From positions 1 to 64,000 of the forward strand of contig CAYSAG010000001.1 in the NCBI GenBank assembly GCA_964428935.1: 64,000 nt of DNA, written 5' to 3'. The position numbers and the translations under genes are program-made. Below, one piece after another: positions 63,402-64,000 of this stretch (positions within the stretch are counted from its first letter, which is position 1; the number at the start of each line of letters is the position of its first letter). The notes under the pieces are model-generated. The model ran no database searches. It had not been told where the DNA came from and saw nothing but the letters and a program-made list of their open reading frames with translations. This DNA comes from JAADHY01 sp964428935 (GTDB lineage: Bacteria; Planctomycetota; Planctomycetia; Planctomycetales; Planctomycetaceae).

Positions 63402-63892
63402 TTTTCGGCACCTCCTTCTTGAACTGACCGACGTTCTCGCTCGCCCCCGCCCCGACGGACTTCAGGACAAACAAAAAAGAGCCCTGAAATCCGCTGGGGA
63501 CTTCAGGGCTCTTCTCTTTCGCCTGGTTTGGCTCACACGGTCAACGGAACCGGTCGTTCGTCAGCCCCGAACGTCCCCGGGTCGGAAAATAAAAGTAGAA
63601 GCCAAACCAGCCGCCGAAGAGCCGCTGGCTGCTCGTTCCGACACCGGGTTGTGGGCTGACGCGCACCTGCACCGTTTCAGCTCCAAACACCACAAGAATC
63701 TCTCGACGCCTTCATCCTAAGCACTGTTTCGGTTCCGCGTCAATCGACGGTTGAGCCATTTCGGCCAAATTGGCGGAAACGGGGTGGGGCGCAGACCGGT
63801 ACGGACTGGCGAAACGAGGTCAGCGTGGCGGGCCGGCTCGAGACCGCCTTCGGCCGCACGGGCTTCGCGCCGGGTCGGCCGGGCGGCGGGGC
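63402..63892. other. 491-base leader region of aroF
   Basis: This lies between the right-edge gene and aroF, both on the minus strand. It contains the 63472-63512 hairpin with a T-tract and the repeated GGACTTCAGG. A 12-codon frame with one Trp (63677-63715, minus strand) is too poor in aromatic codons to call a leader peptide. Confidence 0.5.
63472..63512 (-). terminator. terminator or attenuator upstream of aroF
   Basis: On the minus strand a perfect 11-bp stem AGAGCCCTGAA/TTCAGGGCTCT (arms 63502-63512 and 63478-63488) with a 13-base loop is followed by TTTTTTGTTTG. It ends 70 bases before the aroF start. It may end the transcript of the gene at the right edge or act as an attenuator for aroF. 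GGACTTCAGG occurs at 63458-63467 and again at 63498-63507, so the second arm can pair alternatively. Confidence 0.8.
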
Positions 63893-64000
63893 TCAGTTGT
63901 CGCGAAACCGGTCGCGCAGGCGGCGAAAGCTAATGCCCGGGCGAGGGCCTCCCGTCTCGGGCAAGTCGAAAGGTCCACGCCAAAGACTGTCAGACAGGCG
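63893..64000 (-). CDS. 3' end of an unidentified gene (runs off the window)
   Basis: On the minus strand an open frame without a start enters from the right edge and ends in TGA at 63893-63895. Its 35 residues (DSLWRGPFDLPETGG, then FRRLRDRFRDN at the end) are protein-like. The frame fits the GC-rich codon use of the chromosome. The family cannot be told from so short a piece. It lies upstream of aroF on the same strand. Confidence 0.45.
   Translation of the reverse strand, partial: RLSDSLWRGPFDLPETGGPRPGISFRRLRDRFRDN

Noticed and set aside
63677..63715. 12-codon minus-strand frame as a leader peptide for aroF
   Set aside because: It has a single Trp and no Phe or Tyr run, and lies about 165 bases before the hairpin, too far for classical ribosome-mediated attenuation.

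Overview
The window reads as a GC-rich chromosomal piece of a planctomycete (Planctomycetota, probably Pirellulales-like). The pointers are a surface protein with the LEDRTLLS type N-terminal motif, many Tat-exported oxidoreductase-like proteins (Gfo/Idh/MocA, aldo/keto reductase, parallel beta-helix), a giant PQQ-propeller protein, a prenyltransferase/HEAT repeat protein and a rich set of multiheme cytochromes. Bases 2-19 match an Illumina adapter end exactly, so base 1 is very probably a raw contig end.

Layout. 1-12 kb: a small unknown protein, tRNA-Gly(CCC), a 1637-residue exported PQQ/TPR protein, dodecin, aroE and aroK, an exported repeat protein, and an ECF sigma factor overlapping its zinc-finger anti-sigma factor. 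12.5-22 kb: ddl, an ABC-2 permease with purM, a 1271-residue calcium-binding repeat protein, and an outer-membrane porin. 23.4-33.7 kb: a respiratory cluster, all on the plus strand: Rieske protein, b6-type cytochrome b, an HAO-like octaheme cytochrome, NapA, a tetraheme NapB, a membrane-anchored heptaheme cytochrome and a membrane heme-b candidate. It looks like a quinol-driven nitrate/N-oxide reducing chain without NapC, NapG or NapH. 33.8-44.9 kb: aldo/keto reductase, Gfo/Idh dehydrogenase, ferritin, an SfsA-DUF123 fusion, a PilZ protein, a SirB1-like protein, a small lipoprotein, DUF502-hemC and comF.

45.0-57.9 kb differs in base composition: GATC is common here, whereas I find almost none in the flanking chromosome. 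It holds a GH5 glycosidase, a YHS-glucan phosphorylase fusion, a YHS/heavy-metal-domain copper-type P-ATPase, a Gly/Tyr/His-rich exported protein, a frameshifted small gene, a Met-rich Spy/CpxP-like protein, and a compact redox module: a membrane-anchored NAD(P)H/2Fe-2S reductase, a small membrane protein plus membrane cytochrome (possibly one frameshifted gene), and a heptaheme cytochrome c. I read this as an acquired metal-handling and electron-transfer island. It is the best candidate here for an undescribed system: cytoplasmic NAD(P)H to ferredoxin domain to membrane heme to periplasmic multiheme c, beside copper export and Met-rich periplasmic proteins.

58-64 kb: a sugar-permease-like transporter with ribokinase, a Tat-exported beta-helix protein, a decayed IS5-family transposase, aroF (DAHP synthase) behind a terminator-like leader hairpin, and the 3' end of one more gene running off the right edge. 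Shikimate-pathway genes therefore sit near both ends (aroE/aroK and aroF). All family assignments come from reading motifs by eye; no database search was run.
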